A DNA stretch of 64,000 bases from Patiria pectinifera (lineage: Eukaryota > Echinodermata > Asteroidea > Valvatida > Asterinidae), in NCBI GenBank assembly GCA_029964075.1, contig CM057129.1:28449430-28513429 (forward strand), read 5' to 3'. Under the pieces are notes generated by a model. It saw nothing but the letters and a program-made list of their open reading frames with translations, had not been told where the DNA came from and made no database searches. The number at the start of each line of letters is the position of its first letter. Positions within the stretch are counted from its first letter, which is position 1. Positions 1 through 10,514 of this stretch are shown piece after piece. The position numbers and the translations under genes are program-made.

Positions 1-1267
1 ACTCGTCGCATATATTACCATACATTTCGACGCTCATCGAAAGGCGATCTAGTCTGAGTATCAATCCGTTGATCAATGGAGCCCTCTCCGTAACAAACGT
101 CTGATGTATCTGAGCATACAAATTGTATGCGACCCCATACAACATCCAATCGGAGTCGACTTTATAAATGTGAGGTCATTTCGGTCAGAAATGTGGACTA
201 AGCTGTTTGTTTGTCAATTTGGCTGCCATGTTTTTGCAAAAAATACTACACGGTTGCAGAAGACCTGATACCAGGCGCGTGCTGAATGGTCAAAATCTCG
301 AGGTCAAGACGCAGTCTTTTATCGCATATTAATCGCTGAATCTGCTCCCATATCGTAGACCCTAAATGCTGTGACAAGGAGATAAGCCATAGACTAGAGG
401 TGACCATGATTTACTCCAAGTTTCGTTGGTTCTCTTTTTTACTTGTAAAACAGATATATATTAGAAAGCACTCAGAGAGCGAAAACCTCCGCCAAGGCTG
501 AACAAGTCCCCGCCATATTTTCAGTACAACCAAAAGAAATACTCTTATACCCACTAGACTTTCATATTTTATTGCACATTTAAAATGTCAACATGATAGC
601 TCATAATATGAATTTATCGAAAAATGGCAATGTTAGTCGCTTTTATCGTGTAAGACAGTGTTAGTTATTCAACAGAACATATCTTTAAATTGAAACATTT
701 TGTACTCTATACATGCATGCCTGTGTCGGTGCATCCCCACTCCCTCGTTGTATAAAATGGTCTAGTCCATTGACCTGTGTGGTTAGATTAGGTGGGTAAT
801 AAGGCATACAGGGTCACCGGGTCAGTGCACGCACACGAAGCTGCTCTGTTGTACACAGAGGTTCATGGTCCTCACACATATCATATTCGCACATACAAAA
901 CGGTGAAGAATCCTTTTAAAACCCCAGATCCAGATCACTGCCAAAATCTAATAGATTTGTACATATACCAAGGACCAGCACTAAAAAACATTTCATGAAA
1001 ATCTGTCCATAACTTTTTGAGTTATCTTGTTCACAGACAAACCAGACAAACAACAAACAAACCAACGCCGATGAAAACATAACCCCATGGCGCCCAGTTA
1101 CCAAGTTGGTTGTGTGATGATTTCAGGTTCAAAACCTACCATATTTTCATTGAAAACCGATGTGACCAAAAACCAGCATATTAACAAATTTAAACCTGAA
1201 TTGTGTGTTTGAAAGCGTAGTTTTGATCGCCACTTTAATTTAAACTGCCTCTTTCCTGACAAAATAG
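1..1267. other. Upstream flank or intron with no exon identified; degraded LINE-tail-like repeat inside
   Basis: No convincing exon was found. Positions ~965-1085 carry 'TCTGTCCATAACTTTTTGAG', 'ACAGACAAACC' and 'CCGATGAAAACATAACC'. This string resembles the 3' ends of RTE-type LINE repeats common in marine invertebrates (recognised from memory, not checked). Two short hydrophobic ATG starts (near 408 and 625) are followed by GT, but neither gives the phase-1 exit needed to join exon a of the lectin gene. Confidence 0.4.
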
Positions 1268-1408
1268 AGTCAGTGCTGCTGTCAAAGAATCGTATTGCCT
1301 GGCAGATTTCGACCCAGACCTACAGGGGCAAGTCCCGTGGAGCGAATCTCGCCGTTGACGGGAAAACGGACGGGAACTTCTTCCGTGGAAACACCTGTAC
1401 TCATACCG
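1268..1408 (+). CDS. Lectin gene exon a: N-terminal part of F-type lectin domain
   Basis: The exon begins after a pyrimidine-containing acceptor (ctgcctctttcctgacaaaatag) and ends at CATACCG|GTAAGAA. It is 141 bp, phase 1 on both sides. It reads ...SKNRIAWQISTQTY, then ANLAVDGKTDGNFF and TCTHT. The 'A-V-D-G-x-T-D-G-x-x-F' block followed by 'CTHT' is the classic start of fucolectin/tachylectin-4/pentraxin (FTP) domains. The His of CTHT is the expected fucose-contacting His. A longer open frame on the same DNA (1295-1483) is an out-of-frame shadow. Confidence 0.88.
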
Positions 1409-4400
1409 GTAAGAAATCCAGTACTTGTCCTTTGTAGATATGCTGTTGTCTGGTTGGCGAATGTGGCCAAGTGGTTAGCGTGACTCATGATCAGAGGGTC
1501 AGGAGTTCGAATTCAGCTGCTGGCCATACGTTGTGTCCTTGGGCAAGCCACTTCACCCCTACTTGCCTCTCTCCACGATCCTTGGTATTATTTTATTAGC
1601 TTTGAAGTAACCGGCAATGGACTGGCATCCCATCCAGAGGGATAGAAATATTCTCAATTGTTCCATGCTCAGAAAACCGGAGACAAACGCTGGCCTGATG
1701 GACTGTAATTGGCTCATGACAGACTAAAACTGTTAGTGTCTCATCATTAACGTGTCTTGGGAGGGAATAAAACAATTGCCTTCCAACAGATTCACACATT
1801 ATCAGGCTATGGTTCGTAGCACTTACTGGGGCACGGGTACACCAAGGTGATCATCGTGTGCCTCCCCTCCTTCATCTCCGATTTCGTCCAGATAAACAAA
1901 GCTTTTTATTATTTGGGGAAACTATGGCCTAATGATTGCGTGCTCCCTTCCTAACAATGAGGAACATACATTGTACTTTTCCCGGCAAAGTAAGCTCTAA
2001 ATTTGCAACAAGTTACAAGTGTGATATTTAGCAATAAGTCATGCCTTCTTTATTTGTCCTAAACGGTCCTCGATAAGTTATTTTGAAAGACATACTTGCT
2101 GACCAGATTCCTGCCATATTAATCTATACCCGCAAACTTAAAAACAACAACAAAAATCAGAAAGTATGTCATTTTTTTGTGCCAGTCCTTTTATATTCAA
2201 AGCTATTTCGCTTGATTTTTTTGATTAGCAAATCAATATCAACCGTGGTGGAAGTTGGACCTGGGAAACAGCTTCGTCGTCACGAAAGTCGTTATTTTTA
2301 ATCGAGCCGGAAGGTTTGGTAAGTGCTTTGAGACCAAAGCAATCTTATGACAACAGTAAATCTCATTGAGTAATAGAGATGTTGATAAACGGTAAAAACT
2401 AAAACATTTTTTTAAAAAAATCGGGATCAGAAGAAAGATGACGTAGAACTTAGAAAGATGGTGATTATAGGCCTAATTGAAGAGAAAAAAATGCACCTTC
2501 GTTAGCGTGTTTCATTCAGCTATTTCTTCGGCACATTATGTGCAATGAATCTGAACTTTGCGGTAACTTCATCAGGTAGACGACTCATTGGCGCTGAGGT
2601 GCGAGTTAGAGGTAGCGCTGTCGCCGCAAGGAATCGCCGCTGCGGGGGGCCTGTGACGAAATCCGAAGCGAAAGCCGGCACCAAGATAACTAGAGAGTGT
2701 CCGGCAAACACGAGGGGTCGCTTCGTCAGCGTGCAGATCCGTAAGAGAAAGGAGTTCCTGACGTTGTGCGAGGTGGAGGTGTTTGGTCACGAGCGATTGG
2801 GTAAGAGCGATGGGTACCACTAGTCCTAAAGTTGTCCATATTTGACGATAACTGAGCTGGCTGTCCTCCATCACTTCGACGCTCCAAAGCTCACTTTGGT
2901 AGTTCACACAACGCACTCCGATCCCCTTTAGTGACGTGTTCTAGAGCTACGCACATGTGCAATTCAGGCATCTGATGGAAGTGCCTCAGTAATAGAACCG
3001 TTAGCGTAGTTTCGAAGGGGTTGGTGAGTTTAAGTCTCACAGTATAGTCACCGACGATAACACTTCATGTGTGCACTTTAGGCCGAACAACATAGACCAA
3101 AGTCCACGGGCGTCGCCAGTATTTTTCGGGGGGGGGGGGCACAGCACATTTTCCCCCCCCCAAAAAAAAAAATCATTGTACTTTCTGTAGCATATTCGAG
3201 GGGGGGGGGACATTTACCCACCCCCGCCCCCATTGACACCCCTGCAGATGCCCATTTTGCTACATGTGTATTAAATTAGGTGCAAATATGACTTCACACC
3301 TCTTTTTCTTTTCTTTTCTTTTCTTTTCTTTTCTTAATTTTTGTTCTTCCTTTGTTTGTTTGTTTGTTTGTTGGGGTGTTGGGGGTGTTTGTTTGTTTGT
3401 TTGTTTATTTGTTTGGCTTTTCGGGGGGAAGCGCCCCCCTTGCCCAATCCTGACGGCGCCCATGGGCCAAATGCTTTTTTTTCTTTTAATTGTTTATATC
3501 TTTCTGGTATGAAACCATTCTGGTATGAAACCAAGGATTTCTCAGAAGCGTTTTCGGCACTGTGGCACGAAAGCCAGAAAAAAAACCTGTCAGATGAAGA
3601 CAATGAGAAGAAATGACAGTTTGAGAGGTGGGAGGAAATCGGAACCCACGGAATCAGGTAGGGACTGAAAACACACAGCGGTGGAAGACGAGAGATGTAA
3701 CCACTGCGCCAACCTGACTCCCCACTTGTTGGCAGTTAAATCAACATCCTCTTGAAAAAAGACACTGTGCTTACACTACATGGTCTTGAGACTGCATGGT
3801 TAAACCAATTTGAAAAAAAAAATCCCTACTCATTGATAAGGATGTCATGACCTAAAATTGAAAATAAAAGAGTGTGATTTGGTGATACAGAATAGGTCTC
3901 TTGATTTTGTCCAAATATACCATTTCTCAGTAAATGTCGAAGATTAAAATGGCATTGTGTTTTTATTTCCAGGAAGCGACGGTGGAGTGATTCCCTTCGA
4001 GGGCTACCCTGCCCTACCCTCTCCTCTGATCTCAAGCCCAGGCTACCCTTCAGGTTTCATACCAGGTTCTCCCGTCACGGGAGGCAATTGTATCGTGCCC
4101 TCCCCACAGGATCGGTTTAGTTACCTTATCATACCTGATGGCGGTGACACGCTGGTAGGCGGCTGCGCCAAATGCAGGTGTACGTCTGTGATCTCGTACA
4201 GCGCTCCAGCAAAGGTAGTCGACAGGTGAGGCAAATGAGGTACCGGCTTAATTAATAACAATGCAAAAGCAAACCAGCATTGTAACCGAGTTTATCACAA
4301 GGCTATCGTAAAAAGTGATGAACCATGAACACGTGTCATAGCGCACTTGTAAAGAAAAAAATAGTTTTAACGAAGTCCGGATGCCGTACCATTGACTGTT

Positions 4401-7400
4401 TACGACGTGATTACAAATGAGCTCCAAATGATGTACAGAAACTTCTTTTAAGATCACTGAAAGAAAGGGCAGGACAGGAGACTGGTAACGAGTCTATGAT
4501 TGGGTGATTTGCTCTCCTTTATTTACTGATTGTTCTCAAAATTAAATGACGAAGACAGTAATGCAGCTTGATAGGTTGATTGATTGATGAAGGCTGAGTT
4601 GTCGTGTAACTTTAAGCCGTGGAATGGGAGCTGTGTACTGTAATCGAGGCTGTGATGGAGACAGTGGAGGCCGTGGTTAAATGCCGTGGGTTTTTGTTAG
4701 TATACGCACGGCCGTTGTGGGACGGCACACGGATGATTAAGAAAATTGGGTTTTACTTGGGATTTAACGTTTGATCGACGAAATAATTGAGAGATTTATC
4801 GGAATGATTTCAGAAAGAATGCGAGTAAAATTGGAGTCACGTTGGAATTGTCTAGATTCATAATCACAAGAGGGCGCTATACAAGTTTATAGCTCACAAT
4901 CATCGCATTTGCAACTGATGCAAAAAGGTAACGCTAACCAAAGTGTCATTTTCTTACGTCACAATCAAAACTGGCCTGTCCAGGGGCGGCAGAACGTGTG
5001 GCGAATTTTTCTTTTCCAAAACGACATCCGCATACATGGTTATTTAGCGCCATCTACGATACTTTTATGATACGTACGCAGGTATATAATTATTTTTTCC
5101 CAACATTTTGGGCAAGTAGTGCGATAGCTCAGTCGATACAGATTCGAGATTTTGCACTGCGAGGTTGCGGGTTCGCAACACGGTTTTGCACCCGATTTTT
5201 TTTCTTCTCTAACCTGAGGCTTTGGAGGATTTTTTTAAAAAGGAAATGAACTCCTAATTTCAAAACGTTCGAATTTATTTCTTTTCTTCTAACTTTGTAT
5301 TTTCTTCTCATCTTTTTAAAAGTTAAGTCCAAAACGCCGTAGCGTACACCCGGCCCATATGCGGATATCGTTTGAGAGAAAAAAAATTACAAAGGGGGGG
5401 GGGCAGATTTTCCCTCTCGCAGTGCCCCTCTCGCAGTTCTAAATGTGCCCCCTCAAGATGAAAACAAAACTGTCCCTCAAACGCACAAGTATGAAAGCAT
5501 TCTCAAATAATAAAAATGTCTCCTCTCTTGTAATGCAAAACTGCCTCTCCAAAACACAAGTACTCCTCTCGCATTAATAAGATTGTGCACCTTCTCGAGA
5601 TGGAAAACTACCCCTCGAAAGCAAAAATACCCCTCTCGCAATAATATAATTGTACCTCTCTCATAAAAATAATAGCGCTCCTTTCGCGATAACTTCTCGA
5701 GATGGAAAACTGCCCCTCGAAAGCACAATTGTTGCCCAACAGCCCAACATTAAAATTGTGCCCCCTCTCAAAATGGTCACTGAACTGGCCTTCCAAAGCA
5801 ACAATGCCCCATCGCGATTAAAACAAAATGGTCTCTCTACAAAACTATAGGTAAAAGAAACACAAAGAGCAGGATGGACAACGTATTCATAATTTGTTCC
5901 TCGTCATATAGGTTTATAGCGAAATGAACGGGACCATATTCTTTTCCTTCACTTCCACATCGGCGGAAGGTGTCCCCTTTTCTGAGCAACCCCTTTTTGG
6001 TGTTGCCCCCCCCCCTCCCCCAGTTTGAAAAGCGTTCCGCCGCCCTGGTCCTACCAAACTCAATTGTTTAATTAAGTTCCTGAAAATTCATCGTTAGGAA
6101 CGGTATAAGGAGCGAAATCGAAAGATCAACAGTCATTTGGAAAGTTCACTCATGAAGTCTGCGCCTGTCTGATACCAGAACTGTCTCTCCTAATACTGTA
6201 TAAAACAACGTCACTCTGAAACGGGTGTAATTTCATTGGACGGGGACTTGTACCGATACATGTATTGCTAATAGACTGACAGGATGGACATACGGATGTA
6301 ACATCAAAGAGACGACACCTCATTCGTAGTGCATATCTTTTTTTTTCTTACGGCGTAATATCGCCATACTATTGCGCTATATCGCAGTAATGTTGCATTT
6401 ATACACCTGAATAAATCCCCGTCATCTAATTGGTGGATCGTTGATCACATGTCATTGAAATATTCGTCCGAACGCACGGCTCGGCCACACTGCAAAAATA
6501 GAAGTTCTTCTGCACGGTGAATATAACTTCCATCGCACGGTTTCATTACTGCCGGTGGTGGCGCTGTAACACGAATCTGATTCACAGAATGGCAAATTGG
6601 CGGACGATACGCGAGAATCTTCGTTTGTTCTCCTCGATTCACAGAAGACGAAATATTGGAACTTGCAGGTGATGCTGACGCTGCTAACACAAAGAATCAA
6701 ATAAGATATCCTGCCAAAGGATTAGACGAATTTGAATATGGTAGTCCTGAACTTGTCGAGATCAGTTTTAAAATACAAAACTTGGATATGAAAGTTCTAA
6801 ACTTAGTTGTGGAACAATTTCAAAACGAGATAAATTGAATATGATAGGCTAGTTCTAAACTTGTCAAACAGTTTTTCATTTGAATAAATTGGATATTGGA
6901 AGTGAACCACCAGTTATTGCCATCTGAAAAAGTAGAAAATTGATGTAAGTAAAAGTTTATAAGTCAACCAATTTTTTAAAAGCAAGGACTTATTCGGGTG
7001 GTATTAAAAAACAAATAATGAATGTTTCACATCCGTGCATTGTCGCAATATAACGCAGTGGCACGGCGATATGACGCAATACTACGGCGATATAGCGCCG
7101 TACACAAAATAGACTTGCACTACGAATTTGTGGATTCGGACCCGCTCCGTCGCACTCATTCGTACTTGAGGCGTTTGAATGATCTACACGATTATTGTCC
7201 TGTTACAGAGGTTGCGATTGCGACTACTCTGGTTGTTGCCAGTACCAGAAAAAGCACTACGCCCCTGCTGATGTCGTGCCCAACTATGACGGGGACCAGT
7301 GTAGACGGACCTGTAGATGCATATCCAGGGCCAACGGCGAGAGACCAGTCATTGCTTGCTCAGCTAACAGCAACGTGTGTGAGTTTGAGAGCAGATGCGT

Positions 7401-9424
7401 GCACTATGAGGTTGATAAATGCGGCTGTCCCTACTGCAAGAAAGGTAATTCAAGGTCATGTACGGTATAAGAAGTACATGTAGTCTGGTTCCCTGTCCCC
7501 ACATGTCCTTCGAACTTCAAATATAGGTAGCGAGCAGTGAATCCTGAATACATGTATGCAAATTATATGCATGATGTGCATAGGTACCACACGTTGGTAG
7601 TTCTGAATCCCGTCTCCGTGCATTCAAAATCACATCGTTAATGTTTGCTCGCAACCAGCCTATTGCAAAATGGCAGTAGGCCACGAATGTGCAGTTTCGG
7701 GGGTGATGAGCTTCGATTTTTTCCTGAATTCAAAAGTATCTCTGGCAAATATCAATAAAGAGAGGGACGTTGCTGTTCAGTATTTAAAACCTCTAGACAG
7801 TTGAAATTCGTGAAAGTTACCTTCATGTAGACACTGATGATTGTGCGTACTTTTTTATGGTAAAGGCAAGATTGAGTTTTTGATAACCATGTATTCATCC
7901 ATCGTCCATGCTTAAAAGCTAAATAGTGATTCAAAAATAAACAATCATAATGGACCATAATGGACCTATTGTTGGCAAATGTGCCCGCACCTCATTCCGG
8001 ATATTTATTGAGACGATTTCTGTATTATAATGAAAAGTACCGGGCCAAAGCTGGAAATCAAGCCGAGGTTTGAAAAATGGTTGGGTCATCTTGATTTATT
8101 TTAATGTCTAGGAGTGAGCGACTGCTGGGGTTACGATCCGTGGAAGCAAAAAGACGTCTGTGTACCAGACGGTCACGGTCCGGTTGTCATCAATCCACAG
8201 CATCCTGACTATACCTGCCAATGCATGTACGTCACTACAATCAAAGTCAACGCCAACACAGTCATTCCACAGAATAAGCTCAGGTAAGGTTAGGTCATTG
8301 TCATTGCCCGCGTAAAAGAAGGGCCAAGTTCTTGGGAGGGGATTAGAAGGGGATGAAAATGCATGGTCTTTTTCAGATGGTAATTGTTTTTTTACGTGGA
8401 TCAAGGCTAGCCTTGTGCATGCGAATCTTTCTGACGTGACTTTCCCAATCGTGTTGGATACATACGACATTGATCTCCATAGTAACAACGGTTTTTACTG
8501 AAAAACAAACTATTTGTTTTTAAGGTGCGAGAATTATTTGAAAAGAATCTACGTCATTTGCTTACGATGGTTGTCATCGCTCTTGCCACAGGTTTACAAA
8601 ACACTTTTCGTTTCTATTATGCAGTTATAAAACCCCCATCCTCAATATCGCACTCTTGGCTAAAATAAACGAAAATATAGCCAGTTCACCTGCCCACGTG
8701 TAAATGGATGAACTCGTCCCATTTTCTGTCTCCCGACGCAAATTCTTTCAATATTCGCCCGAAGAGAATGATATTGATGCTAAATTCCCTGCGATTTCTG
8801 CAGATCCTATTTCCAATACGAAATGATCTTTTTTCGCTTGAAGTGCCCTGGGGTGAGTTAGGTAAACGATACGGAGGAGAAACAAAACACTGAACATTTT
8901 ATCCGGACTAACGACAAAACCCCGCAAATACACAAGAAAAACACTTCTGATGAGTAGCGGGTTCCGATTCGTGCCTGCGAGGAGGTTGGAAACTAATCTT
9001 TACCGCGTCTTTTGGGAGATGTGTAGGCTTCTTTGATTAAGATCTCACATTGCATTGGTTGAAAAGGAAATAAACGAGGATTGAAGGAAATGAGGAGTGC
9101 TAGGGGAATTCAAGGACGTCCAGTCGGATCATTTGCAGGGAGGAGGTGGCTAAGTAGTATGGAGTGTGGGACTTAACAAGCAACATCACATTATATGGAA
9201 AATACAGTGCATTTTGATTAACTTTCTGTGGCTCTGAATCTGATCTGTTTTGAGATTATTGGGGCTCTGAATAGCACCAAGAAAATATTTATTAATTTGA
9301 AAGGGCATGTTGTTTGGGAATAATATACTTTGTTGCTCGTAAGTAACAAGCATTAAGTGGACATTCTTTTTTGTTTACTTTTTCCTATTTCAGGAGAGCA
9401 AGATGTACCGGTCCAGTGCACTAA
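1268..9424 (+). CDS. F-type lectin (fucolectin) gene with VWC-like cysteine-rich modules, seven exons seen, 5' end missing
   Basis: Spliced gene: exons 1268-1408, 2229-2318, 2576-2800, 3973-4225, 7209-7444, 8112-8283 and 9394-9424. All junctions are GT/AG and every phase matches its partner (1-1, 1-1, 1-1, 2-2, 1-1, 2-2), so about 380 residues read without a break to TAA. The first three exons form one F-type lectin domain, a fold that binds fucosylated glycans. The other exons give a Pro/Gly-rich linker and cysteine-rich modules of VWC type with C-x-C and CGCPYC motifs. The product is presumably secreted, but the signal-peptide exon (which must end in phase 1) was not found between 1 and 1267 and may lie upstream of the window. 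The first exon seen starts at residues near the normal lectin-domain N-terminus, so little of the domain is missing. Inferred role: extracellular carbohydrate recognition. No AATAAA lies close to the stop; one occurs near 9908. Confidence 0.88.
1462..1710 (+). repeat. tRNA-derived SINE, copy 1
   Basis: It carries a box A-like 'TGGCCAAGTGGTTAGCG' and a box B-like 'GGTCAGGAGTTCGAATTC' about 40 bp apart, in tRNA order. A non-tRNA body follows with 'CTGGCATCCCATCCAGAGG' and 'GATAGAAATATTCTCA'. The same head and body occur in reverse orientation at about 11265-11475. It sits in the first visible intron of the lectin gene. It is not a functional tRNA gene because the acceptor stem does not pair. 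Confidence 0.75.
2229..2318 (+). CDS. Lectin gene exon b: central F-type lectin strand block
   Basis: The acceptor is cttgatttttttgattag and the donor is TTTG|GTAAGTG; 90 bp, phase 1-1. It reads NQYQPWWKLDLG, then NSFVVTKVVIFNRAGRF. 'PWWK(V/L)DLG' followed by '...V.I.NR' is the strongest signature of the FTP domain. The Arg of NR lies 26 residues after the His of exon a, the spacing I recall for the His-Arg pair in eel agglutinin. The 820-bp intron before it contains a tRNA-derived SINE. Confidence 0.9.
2576..2800 (+). CDS. Lectin gene exon c: C-terminal half of F-type lectin domain
   Basis: The acceptor is acttcatcag and the donor is GATTGG|GTAAGAG; 225 bp, phase 1-1. It reads RRLIGAEVRVRG, then GRFVSVQIRKRKEFLTLCEV and EVFG. 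'RL.GAEVRV', 'GR(Y/F)VSVQ' and 'LTLCEVEVFG' are hallmarks of the fucolectin C-terminal half. Across the exon b/c junction the sequence is NRAGRFGRRL, where typical fucose binders have NRxDCCxxRL. The two Arg are kept, but the Asp and the vicinal Cys-Cys pair are absent, so binding specificity may be altered. An antisense open frame (2572-2916) is a shadow. Confidence 0.92.
3105..3445. repeat. G/C-tract repeat fragment, related to the foldback element, with TTTTC and TTTG simple repeats
   Basis: 'GGCGTCGCCAG', a poly-G run, 'ATCATTGTACTTTCTGTAGC', then 'CACCCCTGCAGATGCCCATT' and 'ATATGACTTCACACCTC' match the right arm of the foldback element (about 26823-27045) in the same order. (TTTTC)n and (TTTG)n arrays follow. 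The open frames here (3260-3616) are translations of simple repeats. Confidence 0.7.
3973..4225 (+). CDS. Lectin gene exon d: Pro/Gly-rich linker plus start of first cysteine-rich module
   Basis: The acceptor is gtgtttttatttccag and the donor is GACAG|GTGAGG; enters in phase 1, exits in phase 2. It encodes a low-complexity linker (GYPALPSPLISSPGYPSGF) followed by a cysteine-bearing segment with CIVP and then GGCAKCRCTS. The C-x-x-C-x-C spacing resembles the middle of a VWC-like domain. The linker probably separates the lectin head from the cysteine-rich tail. The 1172-bp intron before it carries G-tract and TTTG/TTTTC simple repeats. Confidence 0.82.
4226..4980. other. Intron sequence between lectin exons d and e, no feature seen
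   Basis: AT-rich unique-looking intron sequence. No inverted repeat, exon or RNA was recognised before the hAT-like element that begins at 4981. Confidence 0.5.
4997..5385 (+). repeat. Composite inverted-repeat element with tRNA-like core, copy A
   Basis: Diverged inverted ends read 'CCAAAACGACATCCGCATA' on the left and the complement of 'CATATGCGGATATCG' on the right. Inside is a tRNA-like stretch with box A 'TAGCTCAGTCGATA' and box B 'GGTTGCGGGTTCGCAAC' (about 5121-5182). The block 'TTTGGAGGATTTTTTTAAAA' is shared with copies at 10.85-11.27 kb and 15.33-15.73 kb, so this is one family with a tRNA-like core between inverted termini. Confidence 0.55.
5405..5840. repeat. Degenerate minisatellite of CCCCTCTCG-rich units
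   Basis: The motifs 'CCCCTCTCGCA', 'CTCGAGATGGAAAACT' and 'GCCCCTCGAAAGCAC' recur about every 40-60 bp over ~430 bp, with AT-rich stretches between them. The several open frames over this array on both strands are repeat translations, not genes. Confidence 0.7.
6048..7208. other. Rest of the intron between lectin exons d and e, no supported feature
   Basis: AT-rich sequence. Two overlapping antisense open frames (6445-6700) contain a few cysteines but have no recognisable domain or good splice sites. Several 'ATATAGCGC' and 'CGGCGATATGACGC' strings near 6350-6400 and 7050-7100 look like short diverged inverted copies and may mark another decayed element. Confidence 0.35.
7209..7444 (+). CDS. 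Lectin gene exon e: VWC-like cysteine-rich module
   Basis: The acceptor is attattgtcctgttacag and the donor is AAAG|GTAATTC; enters in phase 2, exits in phase 1. It reads GCDCDYSGCCQYQKKHY, then QCRRTCRCISRANGE, VCEFESRC and DKCGCPYCKK. The C-x-x-x-C-x-C centre and the CGCPYC end are diagnostic of VWC-type modules. A - strand exon at 17758-17956 is clearly paralogous, including the same exon end inside CGCPxC..G. A longer open frame over this DNA (7022-7483) is in a different frame and is rejected. Confidence 0.87.
8112..8283 (+). CDS. Lectin gene exon f: further cysteine-rich segment
   Basis: The acceptor is ttttaatgtctag and the donor is CTCAG|GTAAGG; enters in phase 1, exits in phase 2. 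It reads SDCWGYDPWKQKDVCV, then GPVVINPQHPDYTCQCMYV. The C..C..C-x-C spacing suggests a partial second VWC-like unit, but the domain cannot be named with certainty. It lies 667 bp after exon e. The - strand frame across 8108-8488 is a shadow. Confidence 0.8.
9394..9424 (+). CDS. Lectin gene exon g: short terminal exon with stop
   Basis: The acceptor is a very good one (ctttttcctatttcag). In phase 2 the exon reads R-RARCTGPVH and then TAA at 9422-9424. It adds one last cysteine. The short coding tail is followed by 3' UTR-like sequence. No AATAAA lies within 100 bp of the stop; the first clear AATAAA is near 9908, so the polyadenylation site is uncertain. Confidence 0.72.
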
Positions 9425-10019
9425 ACTGTGAGGGTCGTCAGGCTACTTGCAGCTATCATTATAACATTCAAAAGAAGTTAAAAGAAGTTCTCTAGAAATT
9501 TGATTGTGTTTAAATGTGTATTGGTTAGTGCTGGAAAAGAAATGGTGTTTAAAACTTTTCGTAAGGTCATATACGGAGGCGAAACTTCTGTTTCGGAAAG
9601 AAACACAAATTATCATTGAATTTTAATACTTAAAATTATAATTTGGGAGGCTAATCATCCTTACTCACAGGCTTGCAGACCCCCCCCCCTCCCCTCCCCC
9701 TCCAAGAAACATGACTGCAAAAGGACCTTTACAAGTGACATATCGCGTTAGAATCGCATCAACGCAGCTTGTGAAATATTGTCCAATTACATAATGGACA
9801 AAAGGACGCAAAACATTCAAAATCTTAGGCAAACAAAACTTAACGTACAAAGTGCCAAACGGCGATAGGTCAATTGCAGTGTGGAGTTATAACAATAACA
9901 GTATGTACGTAATAATAAATCGCAACGGAAGGTCTAGACGGCAATTCTGCCCCCCGGGAAAACTATTCGGAGACGGAATTCGGGAAGGGCAAGAGAGGTG
10001 CGAAGCCCTATTGCTGTTA

Positions 10020-10170
10020 ATTTGATGGGGGAGGTAGGGCAAATGTTCCCCTGCACACGCTCGGAAAAATGATACATGGAGAATTATGTTGAAAATGTTA
10101 AGGAATTTTGGGGGAAATGTGCTTCTCCCATGGGAAAAATCTTGGTGACGCCCATGGGAATTACCTAGGT
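10020..10170. repeat. Fragment related to the foldback arm
   Basis: 'GGGGGAGGTAGGGCAAATGTT', 'GAATTTTGGGGGAAATGTGCTT' and 'GGTGACGCCCATGG' follow the order seen in the left foldback arm (25712-25860: GGGGTGGGCAAATGACC, GGGATTTTAGGGGAACAATT, CTGGCGACGCCCATG). It is a short diverged piece just downstream of the lectin gene. Confidence 0.5.
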
Positions 10171-10514
10171 AAAAGTGTCCTCCAAACCCTTTATTCTGTC
10201 CCCCTCCCTAGTTTTGCCACGCATAAGGCCCATTCCATAAATTGTTTTGATGAATTCGCTCCACTGGGTAAACGTTTAGGTTCAGGGGCCATATATTCAC
10301 TTGTTCTTGATTCCGGTCATCATATCACATGTTAATGCACCCCCATGTAATCGAGTCTCGACCAATCAGAAGATATCAACTCTCCTACATGGTATGTATT
10401 CATTAGTATTAATATGCCCCCTTATAGTAGCCTGTGCGAAACATAGTAGAACATACAAAGTCTGAGTGCTAGACTTTCATGTCGCAAATGGGTAGACATG
10501 TTGGGGTGCAAACC

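Larger units (their letters stand above)
4981..6047. mobile_element. hAT-like nonautonomous element with internal repeats
   Basis: The left end is CAGGGGCGGCAGAACG (4981) and the right end is CGTTCCGCCGCCCTG (ending 6047), imperfect inverted termini of hAT type. The flanking 8-mers are ggcctgtc and gtcctacc, matching at 5 of 8 positions, which fits a decayed 8-bp target duplication. No transposase frame is present. It contains a nested tRNA-like composite (about 4997-5385) and a degenerate minisatellite (about 5405-5840). It lies inside the intron between lectin exons d and e. Confidence 0.55.

Noticed and set aside
602-660. Possible signal exon MAMLVAFI upstream of the lectin gene
   Set aside because: The only nearby donor would give phase 2, while lectin exon a needs phase 1, and the peptide is too short.
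3260-3616. Several open frames on both strands
   Set aside because: They translate (TTTTC)n, (TTTG)n and poly-G tracts.
5121-5184. tRNA gene
   Set aside because: Boxes A and B are present, but no 7-bp acceptor stem or correct cloverleaf can be drawn, and diverged copies share the flanks, so it is a tRNA-like repeat core.
6445-6700. Two overlapping antisense frames with some cysteines
   Set aside because: No recognisable module, no good splice sites, and they lie in an intron of the lectin gene.
7022-7483. 153-residue + strand frame
   Set aside because: It overlaps lectin exon e in a different frame. The exon-e frame has the VWC cysteines and phase-matched splice sites, so this one is a shadow.
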